This document shows, piece after piece, positions 43,656 to 54,707 of a DNA stretch of 64,000 nt. This DNA comes from Diplonema papillatum. Its lineage: Eukaryota > Euglenozoa > Diplonemea > Diplonemida > Diplonemidae. Numbering within the stretch: position 1 is the first letter of the stretch; every line of letters starts with the position of its first letter. The position numbers were made by a program, and so were the translations under genes. Location: contig JAPJBO010000020.1 in assembly GCA_030068145.1 (NCBI GenBank), forward strand, positions 248,001 to 312,000. Reading direction: 5' to 3'. The notes below the pieces were generated by a model. That model had not been told where the DNA came from, did not search any database, and worked only from the letters and a program-made list of their open reading frames with translations.

Positions 43656-44612
43656 CTTTTTCAGTCCCACTATCCCCGGCACCTGCTTGCTGAGTGTCGT
43701 CGATCTCTCCCGGAGAGGTGAGTTGTTATCAAAGACGCGGCTGAAAACACTCTGTAAGTTAGGAACGGAAGACGTGTCAAGATGGCGACTCCAGCTAGAG
43801 TCCATTCCAGGAGACGTACCTCGACGCCAAGCAGGTTACGCGTTTTGCGGGCGTTTTATCAACCTACACCGGTGTGGATGAAGCCTTCCTGGGGTTTCCG
43901 AACGTTTCTGGGTTCCCTGTGTGGTTGTGTCCTTGTCGGGCTGTTTTTTGTGGCTGCGGTTTGGGGGTTTGATGTTTTCCCAAGGAATTGCTGTGATTTC
44001 GCCTTGTTTTCGCATTCTGCAGCCACATTCCAGATATCGGGTGACCGTGCGCACCTCTCTCTTGATCCGCCAGCCTGCGTCGTGACACTTGCACTCGCTA
44101 CGAAGCTGAAAAAAAGTGAAGTCGAATAAACCGATAACCAACCGAAACTGTGGAAAACCACAACGTCAAGTGCTTTCTGGGACTATTTGCGTGTCGTCGC
44201 TACACAACACCGAAATGCAGAAGCGGAGTGGACAGGACACGCACTACCAGAGTCGCACCAGAGTAACGAGCCACGGCACCAGCAAAGCAGAGCAAGTTGC
44301 GACGACAGGGCGCTTTGGCATGAACGGGCAGATTGAGAGCGCGTCATCGACATACGGCAACGTATGCTGGAGAGCGCAGCCGAAAATCGTGCAGCAGCAT
44401 CTGACTCCGACGGGGGGCACCGAGTACGGCAAGGTAGTCTGGAGTCGTTTCCGACTGGGGGCAAGCGCTTTCTTCGCGTGGTGTCACGCACATCATCTAC
44501 CATCCGCAGCTGGTCGACTTGACCCCAAAGACGAGGCACCCAAGTCAGCGATGAGTTCAACACACTTCGCTAGTTGTTAGTGCACACAGGGTGGTATGAC
44601 TTTTCGCTTTGC
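43656..44612. other. Intergenic stretch
   Basis: No further gene seen between the ankyrin relic and the small membrane-protein gene. Confidence 0.4.
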
Positions 44613-44936
44613 TCAGGCCCGGAGGGACGAGAAGTTGTTCAGCACGAACAGGGAAACGAACATCGAAACCAAGCCGGTGACGAGGATGACGACGATGTAG
44701 CACCCGGGACAGCAGACAGAGCCACCATCCGATCCTCCGTTGCGCAGGTCCTGATACGTGTTGTAAACGCGAAAGACGCCACGCCCGGAGTCCGTGGAGC
44801 ACACGTGGCCGCGGTGTTCCTTCCACTTCATCCCGCATCGAAGGCACAGTTCGGCGTACTTGTGCCGCCGGCTGCAGCTGCTGTCGCAGCCCACGAGCTC
44901 GCCCTCGACGTCCTCTGACGGCTTGTCGGTGCGCAT
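44613..44936 (-). CDS. Small Cys-rich tail-anchored-like membrane protein (107 residues)
   Basis: From ATG 44936 (MRTDKPSEDVEGELVGCD) to the stop at 44613. The N-terminal half has a Cys/His cluster (CDSSC, LCLRCGMKW, HRGHVC) that could bind zinc. The C-terminal part is one hydrophobic helix (YIVVILVTGLVSMFVSLFVL) preceded by CCPGC. With no signal peptide, a tail-anchored topology with the zinc-ribbon-like part in the cytosol is the simplest reading. The frame is open upstream but without a better ATG. A long perfect hairpin lies 116 bases upstream. Confidence 0.65.
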   Translation of the reverse strand: MRTDKPSEDVEGELVGCDSSCSRRHKYAELCLRCGMKWKEHRGHVCSTDSGRGVFRVYNTYQDLRNGGSDGGSVCCPGCYIVVILVTGLVSMFVSLFVLNNFSSLRA

Positions 44937-45051
44937 TGGAACGGAAAACGTTCTTTTTCGTTCTTTTAATTCGTCACCCCTCGGGTCGTGCGCGTCGAGC
45001 ACATCGCCCTTCCTGCGGGATCAGGATTCTGGGCAATCCTCGATCGTCTCG

Positions 45052-45096
45052 AATCGAGGAAAGCTATCGGTCTACGACCGATAGCTTTCCTCGATT
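45052..45096. promoter_or_regulatory. Perfect hairpin, 21-bp stem and 3-base loop
   Basis: Arms 45052-45072 and 45076-45096 are exact reverse complements around TAC (stem core CGAGGAAAGCTATCGG). It lies 116 bases upstream of the small membrane-protein ATG, so likely in its promoter or leader. Confidence 0.8.
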
Positions 45097-46434
45097 GCCT
45101 TTTGTGTTTGTGTCTTTTTTGTATTTCACCATCGTGTCTTCCCGATAACCTTGACCATTTGATCGAGCGCATACGAGCAAGGCAGGGTCTCTACAGTTCG
45201 GAGGTTGCATGGAGTTGAGATGATGACGCTTTTGTATCTGTACGATCTCGTAGGACGTACACATTACCTCTGTTATTCTTGGCGTTGCTCGTGTGGACTC
45301 AGCACCGCCTATTTGAGCGAACGGTCACTGCAACGTCCAACCACATCCGCACCGTAGCAGCCAGAGACGCTGACTGCCCTTCGTCGCAGCTCGGTGAAGG
45401 TGGTGTGAAGGTGCGGGTATACCCATACAAGCGGAGATGAAGAAAACTGAGACAACCGCAAAAGGCCAGAAGGCAAGTGAGACCAGTGTGCAGCTTCCCG
45501 ACGTGATCCTCGAACTCTTCGTTCTTTTTTCCTTCAAGTGCTGCCAAGGGGCAAGATAAAGGAACCGGCGAGCGCGCTTCCACCCGCCGCAACCAACGCT
45601 GTGCGGATCGTTTCACTTTCAATTCTGGTTGGCTTTCGGGTGTCGAACTATTGCGGCGTGCAGGCGACTACCCCTTGTTTTTCCAGTCGTAATCAATGAT
45701 CGGTGGACCCCCTATATAGCTGATCTCATCTAACCCCTCTCCCCCGGAAAACCTCGATCGAGACGTTGAGCTGAGAGTCAAGAAACGCAAACATTCGGAT
45801 TCTGCAGTAGGCCAGGCGTGCCAGAAGGTCACACTTTGTGGTGTGCCCTTCCCCCCCATAGTGGTCAAAATACTCGACGTAGCTGCTTCGACTCCGAATG
45901 GAAGGGGGGAAATATAGAGGTACGGGGCAAATACAATACAAACACAACCTGATTTGTTCTTCGCTTACACCACCGTGTGCTGTTTTCTCACTCAGGACTT
46001 TTGACCTGTTGTGTTTGTGTGATTTGTCGTGTAGGGGTAGACCCGCATGACCTCACGTCCGTTCAGTGGTTCGGTAGTTACAGCACTTGGGATCCCTTCT
46101 GCTCTTTGTCGGGCAGCATCGTCAAGCATTTCCTTTCAAGCTGGCGCTTATGAAATATTAACTTATGTAAAACAATTCGCATTATCGCATATAAGCGCAC
46201 GATCAAAACCTGGGCAAATACAGTAGTATGGACTTTCGCATATTATCGCACGCCGACTATATGCGATGCGTTCGTGCGATAATGCGATACTTATTTTCGC
46301 ATGCGAATCGTTTGACCACTATGCCAAGGGTGATTTGATGACTCGAACACTCCGCCACGGCGAGAGTGGGCGCGGACGTCGCTGCAGCACACGGCGGCGC
46401 ACCCCCCAAAGGAACGCGGAAAAGGGAAGCGCGC
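45097..46434. other. Intergenic stretch with GCGATAAT repeats
   Basis: No gene seen. 46170-46320 holds direct and inverted copies of TCGCATTATCGC / GCGATAATGCGA, a local inverted-repeat cluster. Confidence 0.45.
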
Positions 46435-46545
46435 GCTTCACTTTTTTGCCCTTCTTGTTCGAATTTCTGGCGTTGATGGCTTCGTCGTGCTCGGCCGACG
46501 ATGCCGCCGGCTGTTGCTTGTCGACGCCGAAAACGCACTACCCAC
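46435..46545 (-). pseudogene. Diverged partial copy of the last DNAJC21 exon
   Basis: The first ~55 bases resemble the extreme 3' end of the gene (CACTTTTTTGCCC...GGCGT.GATGGC), and the next ~50 resemble an interior part near 46845-46900 (GCTCGG.CGACG.TGCCGCCGGC), as if the exon was copied with its middle deleted. It begins about 90 bases past the intact stop. Confidence 0.6.
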
Positions 46546-46630
46546 GGCGATTTCAAACGTCCTCGGCACAGATGGTGTGGCACGCCGCTATTGAGAAGCG
46601 CGCGGGGCCAAAAGGAAAGGAACGCGGCTT

Positions 46631-49600
46631 TCACTTTTTGCCCTTTTTCTTCGACTTTTTGGCGTCGATGGCGTCCTTGAGTTCCGCGTGCCCGGTGGCC
46701 TCGATGTGCTGGAACAGGCGGTTGCGGGACGAGAAGGTCTCGTGGCACACTGTGCACACCAGCGCGACTTCGCCCTTCTTCACGGCGCGCTGCGCCCTTT
46801 CCTTCGCCACTTTTTTGGCGTTGTATTTCTCGTAATTGTCTTCTTCGTCGTCCTGCTCGGTCGACGGTGCCGCCGGCTGTGGCTTGTCGACGACGACCTC
46901 TTCCTCCGCCTGGGGCGAGGGGTCTACGTGTGCGGGGCTCGCGCCCCGTTGCAGGTTTGCGTGCTTCTTCGCCTTCGGTTTGACAGGAGGCGCGTCTGAG
47001 TCACCGTCGGAGTCCTCGGCGCAAATACCTGCGTTGTGAACTTTGCTGCGCCTCTAAAACTCGACGAGAAGTGTCTCATCAGGTGACACGCCAGTTTATG
47101 ACGATTGCAGGGGGACGATTGCAGGGCAGTACTGTGCACCCACAGCTTTTCCCACAAATGTGGGTCAGAACAGCTACAACATGTACCCACAGTACATCGT
47201 GGGGCTTGAATATTTTTTCTTCGTGGGGCCCATTGAAGATGGACAATAGGCAATGCCAGGGGAGAAATCGATTCCGTCGACACGACGTATATCATGCGAC
47301 GAAGGACCCCAATTTCCCTGGGAAAAAGATTCTAGCCACAATAGCCACAACGTACTGTGGGTAAATGTTGTGGCTATTCTGGTGCACTGGATCTGCACGC
47401 AAATGCGCTGGAAATTTGCCTTTTGCCGGTTTGCGCTGCCACTTGGATCAGATGGGTGTGCACAACCGTCGTGGCCGTCAAGCTTGGCGCCGTCAAGCTT
47501 GGCGGCGGCTTCGTTGCCGGCGCACGGCGGCGATGGAGGCAAGAAAGGGATCCTCGTTGCTCTGGAATATAGTCGCAACACACAACACCCAACATCCTGG
47601 CGATCATGCTTTCCTCCTTTGTTGTACGCTGCGTGCTGCGTGAATCCGGTCTCTGGCAGGAAAGGATACGTACACGGAGGACGGCGGGTAGGCGAACGCG
47701 AAATACGTTGTTCGACGCTGCCAGCTACTAATTCTCAGTACGAGCAATGCTACAACACGAAAACAGAAGATAGCCGCACACCTTCGTCAGCACCATCGGA
47801 TTCATCTTCGTCGTCGTCGTCATCGGGATGCATGTCCCCGTCGGCGATTCTCTTCTCGCGGGCGGCGGCGGCTTCAGCGCGGCGCTCTTCGTTGCGCTTC
47901 TGCGCCTCTGCGTGCTCTTTGCGCCGCCGTTCCTTTTCCTCGCGCTTCCTCTGCAGTTCGAGCTTCTGGGCGGCTTTCTCGGCCGCGGCTTCCGCGTCTT
48001 TTCTCTTCTTCTCAACCTCCCGTTCGCGCGCCAGCTGCTTCTTTGTGGGCTTGTTCCTCCTCGAGTTGCTCTGCTCCTCTTGCTCGGCCTTCCTTTGCTG
48101 GCCGGGTTTCTTCATTGCCGAGAACATTGCTTCGACGCTAACAGAAGGTTCCTCGCCGCTGTCTTCTTCCTCGTCGTCGTCGCATGCTGGTTTTGCTTTG
48201 GTCGCCCCTCGGTTTGGCTTTGATTTGCCTTTGTCTTTTCCCTGGCGCGAGGGCTGGAGAGGTTCGGCGTCTTCGTCGTCGTCATCGGAGTCGTCGTGCT
48301 TGCCGCGTCTCGTTTGCCGAGTCGGCTTGCCTTTTTTGCCTTGGGGGGACGGCTGAGGGGGTTCAGCTTCTTCATCGTCGTCGGAGCCATCGTTCTTACC
48401 TCGTCTTGACTGCCGGGTCTGCTTGCCTTTTCTGCCTTGGGGCGAGGGCTGAGGGGGTTCGGCTTCTTCGTCATCTTCAGAGTCGTCGTTCTTGCCACGT
48501 CTTGGTTGCCGGGGTTGCTTGCCTTTTCTGCCCTGGGGCGAGGGTTGAGGGGGTTTGGCATCTTCGTCATCGAAGGCGTCGTTCTTGCTGCGTCGTGGCT
48601 GCCGGTTGGCTTGTTTGCCTTGCGCTTTGCTTTGGCGCGAGGGTGCTTCCTTGTCCTCGGAGGCCTTGCTTCGACTTCCCGGTCGGGCTGGCTGCTGTTT
48701 AGCAGCCTTCGCCTTTTGCTTAACGGGTGGCGCTTCTTCGGACTCCACTTCGGATTCTTCCTCCTCGTCGTCGTCCTGTTGTTCCACTTTGCTTGGTCCT
48801 GCGTGACGGCTTTGACCTGTCTTTTTGTCTTCGGGTTTCTGCTGGCGTTTGGTGGGAGCTTGCGGTTCTTCGGATTCTGACTCCTCCTCTTCTTCTTCCT
48901 CTTCATCTTCATCTTCGTCGTCGTCTTCTTCTTCAACCTTGCCAGCCTTTTTGGTCCGTGCCTGCTGCTTGCGTTTAGCCGGAGCTTCTTCTGATTCGGG
49001 CTCGTCTTCTTCTTCTTCTTCTTCTTCCCCTTCTTCATCATCATCTTCTTCATCCTGCTTCTGAGCTCGCCCCGTATACTTTGCTTGCTTGACATCCGCC
49101 TTAGGCAGGCGCTTGGCAGGCGGTGCTTCTTCGGACTCCTTGTCCTCTGATGCTTCTTCTTCTTCTTCCTCTTCCTCTTCTTCTTCCTCGTCGTCTTCTG
49201 GGAACAAGTGCCCTTTCTTCTTCCAGTTCTCCTTGTGCTTTTTCGTCTCCTTGTGCTCTTTCATTTTGGCAAGGGACCGGAAGAGCTTTTTGCAGACCTG
49301 CGTGTTGAGTTTTCGTCTCAAGGCTTTGAGGGGCAATTTGAGACTCTCTGCTGGGAAACCCCTTGGGGGAAAATACTGGCTGCAATTCAAACCCTTGTTC
49401 TGGCTGATCGGACGGAAAATGTTGACAAAAAGCGCGATGGCATACCTGACAGAAATAGTCCTTCTGCTCCTCGTCCGCTTTCTGTTTTTTCTTCCTTCGT
49501 GATTCGGACATGCCTTGCTCCATTACCTGCAAGGGAGTGTGTTTCGTCGTGCGAGCAATCTGTACGGAAAACTAGTGGCCACTGGAAAAAAACACGTTCA

Positions 49601-51544
49601 TTCCACTCCACCGCTGTGTACACAACGGCCTGGTTCGCGTTCGAAGGATTGTGTAGAAACGAAGTCCGCACCTGTTCCAAGATGTTGGCGTCCTCGTCGA
49701 AGTCGATCTCCTCCTCTAGCTCGGCCCAGTAGCTGGCCTGCATTTCGGCAAACTGCTTCCGCCTTTCCTCGTTGATCTGCTTGACTTGTTCGTTGTGCTC
49801 TTCTCTCTCGGCCGCCTTCTTCAGAGCCACACGACGCTTGTGCTCCAGCACTCTCCTGTCGTGCTTTCGGACGTGCACGGACAGGTTGCGCACGAGTTCG
49901 TTGAATTCCTTCTTCGCCTTCGCCCGTTCCTTCTTGTTCTCCGCCTCAATCAGCCGCCGGACCTGCCGTGTGGAACAGTTTTTGCCTATCTTTGCCCTTT
50001 CAGAGTGAAGGTTTTCGTTGCAACTACTGCAGGGAATAGTGGAGTGAAGTGCATCTCCTGAGCTTGTGCGTGCTCGATTGCAGGAGTTGTGATACCGACG
50101 ACGTGCCTATAGCAGGTCCCGACCCCGTGAACTTGAATGATGCCAACCGACCTTTGTCTTCTTTGATACAACGGGTGGTCAAGCGGGGAAACTCGTTGTT
50201 CAAGCTCAGTCCGCAGGCCCGTTTGATACAACGATGATGCAGACGATGAGCGCGAGAGGGAGAGACAGATCTTTTAGTTGAGCGCAGTGCCTCGAATCGT
50301 TTTACTAGGTAGATTCAAGGCCAAAGAGACGCCTTGTTTCCTCTCGAACGAAATGACAGCATTGCATATTTGGTAGAATGAAGCGTGCACACCTGTCTGT
50401 TCTCAGCGTCGTTAGGGTTGTACTTGTCTTTCCAGCTGAAGTTCTTGGACGTGGAAAAGCTTCGCCAGTAGTCATAGAACGCGAGAACCTCTTCGATCGG
50501 AGCGTTCGGGCCGCCGAACATAGGCGGACACCACGACTTCCTCTCCTTCTTGTCCAGATGCGGTCGGTCTTCTTCCACAAGTGTCGAAAACACTTTGGCG
50601 TACACCTGTGTGTGAGTGTTTTGGGAGTCCCGGTAGGTTCACCCTGACAATCCAAGCTAGCACGGCGCGCCTCGACGCAAGCTAATGTGTGAAGTAACAT
50701 TAGTCCTAGGCGTGTGGGTTCGTTTCATCGGTTGTCAACAAATAGAACTCCGAACTACGGCGCGGTCGGTTTCTCGCGTCAACGGCGGAAATTGTTTGTG
50801 CGTGGCGGTTGATCGTTTCCCCACACGTCGTATTCAGGTAAGAGGTTCTGATCGACCATCAAAACACGCTGCCTGCGTTCTTTTTAGCCTGCACAATACA
50901 ATTAAGGGCAACCCGCAAAATTAGTGCTAAAAATACATTCTGGACCGGTTTACGGTAGATCGACTGCACGCGCTGTCGCTCTGTTGCCCAGGCCTGAACG
51001 CGCAAACGGTTTTTGACTCGTAGGGCAAGTCTTAGTGTAATGCTTAGGCAGGACACGCATACTATTTCGCTCTTTTTCTCTCTTTGGCTAGCCAAAAAAG
51101 ACTCCTGCGACACCACGAACACATTCGCAATTCGACTAATGGGGGGCGGGGGAAAGTCTGCGGTGAAAGTGTAGCTCCCGAAGGAAGCCGTCTGCATACG
51201 TTGTAAAACGACTTCGGGTGTCCCGCGTCGAATCCGGTGTAGCAGTTGGGGGAGAAGTACGGGAACAGGTTCATCGCCTCGGGCTCGAAGTCGCCGGTCT
51301 GCGCGTTACCGGTGAGGATCTGCTCCCTGTGCGAGTCATACCAGGCTCGCTCGTTCTTGTCGGAGAGGACCGTGTATGCGTTGTTGAGCTCCTTGAACTC
51401 CTGCTCCGCATCGACGAGCCGGTGCGAATTCTTGTCAGGGTGCAGCCGCAGCGCCAGCTTCCGGTACGCCTTCTTGATCTCGACTTCTTCGGCATCCTCC
51501 CCAATCCCGAGAACCTCGTAAAAGTCCCGCAGCCGCTTACTCAT
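46631..51544 (-). CDS. DNAJC21: DNAJC21/Jjj1-type J-domain zinc-finger cochaperone
   Basis: Six exons: 51544-51200, 50605-50393, 49962-49672, 49526-49446, 49297-47782 and 47028-46631, about 947 residues. The J domain occupies residues 6-75 with HPD at 35-37 (RLHPDKNSH) and FYEVLGI. Exon 2 carries the family core [13 protein letters not shown] and [16 protein letters not shown]. Exon 3 is the basic coiled region ([17 protein letters not shown]). A C2H2 finger spans the exon 4/5 junction ([18 protein letters not shown]...H). A second finger is near the C-terminus ([20 protein letters not shown]). In yeast, Jjj1 stimulates Ssa Hsp70 in cytosolic recycling of the pre-60S shuttling factor Arx1. 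Here exon 5 is greatly expanded with acidic runs and ~32-residue repeats, making the protein much longer than the usual 530-590. Confidence 0.93.
50790..50938 (-). repeat. Dispersed ~190-bp repeat, copy 3, in DNAJC21 intron 1
   Basis: Same block order and orientation as the copy at 37137-37328 (GCGGGTTGCC, TGTATTGTGC, GCAGGCAGCGTGTTTTG, GATCAGA, CACGCACAAACAA). Confidence 0.8.
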
Positions 51545-52568
51545 CTTGATTCCAGACCCGCTCTCTCCCTATGGGAGCCACCCGTGGGGCCTGCCCCCTC
51601 CTGACCTTGCGGGGGTGTGATTTCTGCAGCTGCTGGAGCTTGCCGTCACTCCCCAAAATGAATGCGGAGTTTTGTTTTATTCGTTTCCTTGTTTGTTGTC
51701 GACAATTCTATTGTGGTTGAGGTGTCATTCAGACGTAGATCGAAAGCCGCCCCCCACGTCAAAAATCTTGTTGGAAAAGAGAGCTCCTGTTAAAAGTGCT
51801 CCTTTGCGTCTTTTCTTGCCCCAACGACAGCAAGTGTCGGGCCAGTTCACCTCGAGGCGGTTGGCTCCTTTCGAAAGGTTGCGAAGTAAAAGTTCGCTTG
51901 ACCTCCTCGCAACGCGTGCTGAAGCTTGTTAAAGGCGAGTGTCGGCGGTGCCGTAATCATCGTCGTGTGGTTTCGCCGTCACCCACGGATGCTACGTCCG
52001 GTTTGCCATCATCATCAGCGCCGGGTGCCGTACTAAGAAGGCAGAAGTTGTTTGCAGGCTTCCTACTTTTGCCTGTGCTGTCCCACGCGTAGCCTACTAC
52101 TTTTTGACTGTGCCGTCCCACGACGAAGCTCCTCTGGGGGACCAGGCTCTGTTTAGCCCCCCGAATGGAGCAAACTTGCACTCGTACAACGATAAGTTCC
52201 CAATGAGGCACGCGGTCACCACGAACGCAATATCGCCAACCGGCCAGGCCCGGCATCCTACCTCGTACTTCAACAGAGGGAAGGTTGGGAAGTGAAAGGA
52301 CTGCTCGCTGGTTGAACAATGGAGCTTCGGGTTGTGGGCTAGCATGAAGACATTTGGAATTAGATGGTGTGGCGTAGAGCTACGGTCCGTAGGATCAGGG
52401 ACCATATACGCGCGTTGCCACACTGTATTTTGGAAAGTAAAGCGCCTGGTATACCAGGGAGTCTGGTTCTCGACACCGAGCGACGGGCAACCAGATTGCC
52501 GTCTGTGTGCAGCTGGCATTCTGGTCCGGTTGCTAGTTGCCACGAACCTCGCCTTTTAAAACGCCTGG
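51545..52568. other. Intergenic stretch
   Basis: No gene or clear repeat seen between the phosphatase 3' end and the DNAJC21 start. Confidence 0.45.
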
Positions 52569-54707
52569 TTACCCTGGAAGCAGCTTGGTCCGCATGACCT
52601 CTCGAACGATGGAACCGTCGACCGAAGAGATAAAGCGCAGCACGAAGCGAGAAATGTAGTGGCTGCTGCGGGTACCTGCGCGAGTGGTAGCGGGTGCAGT
52701 GTAAGAAACAGGTTCGGTGGTGATCCCACACGCTGCGAATCCGGTTACGATGTCCGGGCCCCGGCTGTCTTCGTCATCTTGACTTCCGCTGCTCCCTTCG
52801 CACGCAACCCAAGCCATGGGCTCTTCAGGCACCTTCCCTCGCCAGAAGTACGCCTCCGTTGCCGCCCCGACTGTGGCGTGAATGATACCCGCGTCCTGAC
52901 CCGGCCTGCCGCCAGCATCTGTGGGACCCATCGGGATGTGGCTGGCGTGTTGCTGGAGGTGCGCTGCATCGTGTTTCCCCTGCGCGTCCTTGTCGCGGAA
53001 TAAGAAATGCTGCTGAAACATGTGCTCGTGGCCTGCGAGCACGACGTCGAAACCGCACTGATGCAGGACGGCCTCTAGGTCCATGCCGTCACTCTGGACC
53101 GTGCCGTTCCTAGTGTACGTCTTGCTTCTCAGCCTTCTTGCTTCCTCCAGGTGGCCCCTGCCTTTGGTACAGAGCGGGTGGTGCAAGTAAAGGATTTTCC
53201 ACGCAGCTGTCGGGTACTTGGTCACTTCTGCCTTCAACCAAGCGACGTCGAGAGGCCACTGTTTCAGCAGATTCGGGTGACCTGAGCGCACTTTGAGCTG
53301 AGTGGCGTTGGCATCGAATCCGAAGAATGCTGCCAACTGGCCGTTAGGACCTGCCGGGTAGGTGAAGGAGTACTTGTTGTCCGGCATCTGCCACAGCCCG
53401 TCTGGATTCTCTGGATGGGTGGTGAAGTCGATCTGGCACTGGAAGTTGCCGTCGTAGTCGTGATTGCCCAGGACCACCTTCCACGGCACTCGCAAGGCAG
53501 ACCGGGTTTCGTGCGAAAGAAAGACCTTCTTCCACATCATGAATTCGACGTCGTTAGCCTCAGTGGCACCGCTGGGGTAGAAGTTGTCACCGATGCTCAT
53601 GATGAAGTCTAGGGCAGTTGTGGGCTGGTGCAATAGTCCTGCGACTGCCCCCCCAGCAGGGAAAGTTGGTTCGGAAGCCTGCGGGGATGCCGAATTGCTC
53701 TGACTAACGTTTGATCCCTCGTTTTGTGCCATTGCAACCTTGGCCCTACTACCTAGAGACTTCTCGTACATGCGCCCGAGCTCACCCATCCTGGTTGCAA
53801 GGCGCTCCAACTCGTCGTTCCAGTCTCCCCAGTCGGCGATAGCTAGCCAAGACACCCTCCACGCTTGACGATCATCGTCCCGGGTCAATTTCTCCACTCC
53901 TCCTGCAACCGTTGACGAGTTGCAACTACCACGTCTTGCGTCCTGCTTCCCGTTCTTTTCCTGTTGCCCCTGCGCTAGAAACGGCTTGCAGCACTTCAGG
54001 AGCTCCTGGTTCATCGCCGCGTGTCGGAACAACTGAATCAGCTTCGGGATCATTGTGTCCATCCAGAGGGTGCCAGATATGTGGGGCCGCACCAGCGCCG
54101 CTGCTGCCACGTGTGACGCATCCGGTGTCGCAGTCGTCGTTGTCGTTGTGGCTGCTGCCGGAGCAGGAGACCAACTGTGTGCTGTCAACGGGCACTCTTT
54201 CCTGAGCAGTGCGACTGCCTCGTCCGCCACCCTGCAGTCTGAGGTCTTGGCAAGGGTCTGCTCAGGGCTTCTGACGATTTCAGAGTGCACCAGGTCCAAA
54301 ATGCGCCTCTTGCACCAGTCTGCAGATGCCAGGTTGGTGGTGACCACGGTGTTGACTACGCGCGGCGCGCTACAACCAGCTACCGACGTACCTGCTGTTT
54401 CTCCGGATAATGGTAGCTGAATCTGCAACTCCCCGATTGAAGATGAAAGGCCGGTTTGTGGCAGCGCGCCACCCGGAAGTGCTGGCTGCGCCGCTGGCGC
54501 TTCCGAGGCTCCTGTTGTTGCCGTTGCAGCAGCCACAACCGATTGCAGCACCGTTTTCTGCTCGATGTCAGATCGCACACGAGTGAAGGCAGCGTAGTCT
54601 GCGACCAGACGCCGCAGCAGGAACTCGGCAACCGCAAGGTCAACGTCGCCCGCGTGTTGGACCGTCCTGACAGCTTCGACGGCCCCTTCGAAGAAGCTAG
54701 CGTCCAT
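52569..54707 (-). CDS. Purple acid phosphatase/TRAP-like metallophosphoesterase
   Basis: 712 residues from ATG 54707 (MDASFFEGAVEAVRTV) to 52569, no intron. All metal-site motifs of the tartrate-resistant acid phosphatase type are present: AIADWGDW (Asp292), IGDNFYPSG (373-375 with the chromophore Tyr), GNHDYDG (414-417), LHHPLC (509-510) and GHEHMF (559-562). Family members hydrolyse phosphate esters using an Fe-Fe/Zn/Mn centre. TRAPs are usually about 300-350 residues and secreted. This one has a ~285-residue N-terminal extension with Thr/Ala-rich linkers, a further low-complexity insert (322-360) and no signal peptide, suggesting a cytosolic or non-classically targeted enzyme. The frame is open upstream to 54929, but that part overlaps a Derlin-derived fragment. 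Confidence 0.85.
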   Translation of the reverse strand: MDASFFEGAVEAVRTVQHAGDVDLAVAEFLLRRLVADYAAFTRVRSDIEQKTVLQSVVAAATATTGASEAPAAQPALPGGALPQTGLSSSIGELQIQLPLSGETAGTSVAGCSAPRVVNTVVTTNLASADWCKRRILDLVHSEIVRSPEQTLAKTSDCRVADEAVALLRKECPLTAHSWSPAPAAATTTTTTATPDASHVAAAALVRPHISGTLWMDTMIPKLIQLFRHAAMNQELLKCCKPFLAQGQQEKNGKQDARRGSCNSSTVAGGVEKLTRDDDRQAWRVSWLAIADWGDWNDELERLATRMGELGRMYEKSLGSRAKVAMAQNEGSNVSQSNSASPQASEPTFPAGGAVAGLLHQPTTALDFIMSIGDNFYPSGATEANDVEFMMWKKVFLSHETRSALRVPWKVVLGNHDYDGNFQCQIDFTTHPENPDGLWQMPDNKYSFTYPAGPNGQLAAFFGFDANATQLKVRSGHPNLLKQWPLDVAWLKAEVTKYPTAAWKILYLHHPLCTKGRGHLEEARRLRSKTYTRNGTVQSDGMDLEAVLHQCGFDVVLAGHEHMFQQHFLFRDKDAQGKHDAAHLQQHASHIPMGPTDAGGRPGQDAGIIHATVGAATEAYFWRGKVPEEPMAWVACEGSSGSQDDEDSRGPDIVTGFAACGITTEPVSYTAPATTRAGTRSSHYISRFVLRFISSVDGSIVREVMRTKLLPG

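Noticed and set aside
45299-45622. 107-codon minus-strand frame with a hydrophobic stretch
   Set aside because: No family-like motif and a composition like the surrounding intergenic DNA; not enough to call a gene.
47253-48356. 367-codon plus-strand Ser-rich frame
   Set aside because: It is the antisense of the acidic DNAJC21 exon (GAA/GAC codons read as TTC/GTC); the minus-strand frame has conserved domains.
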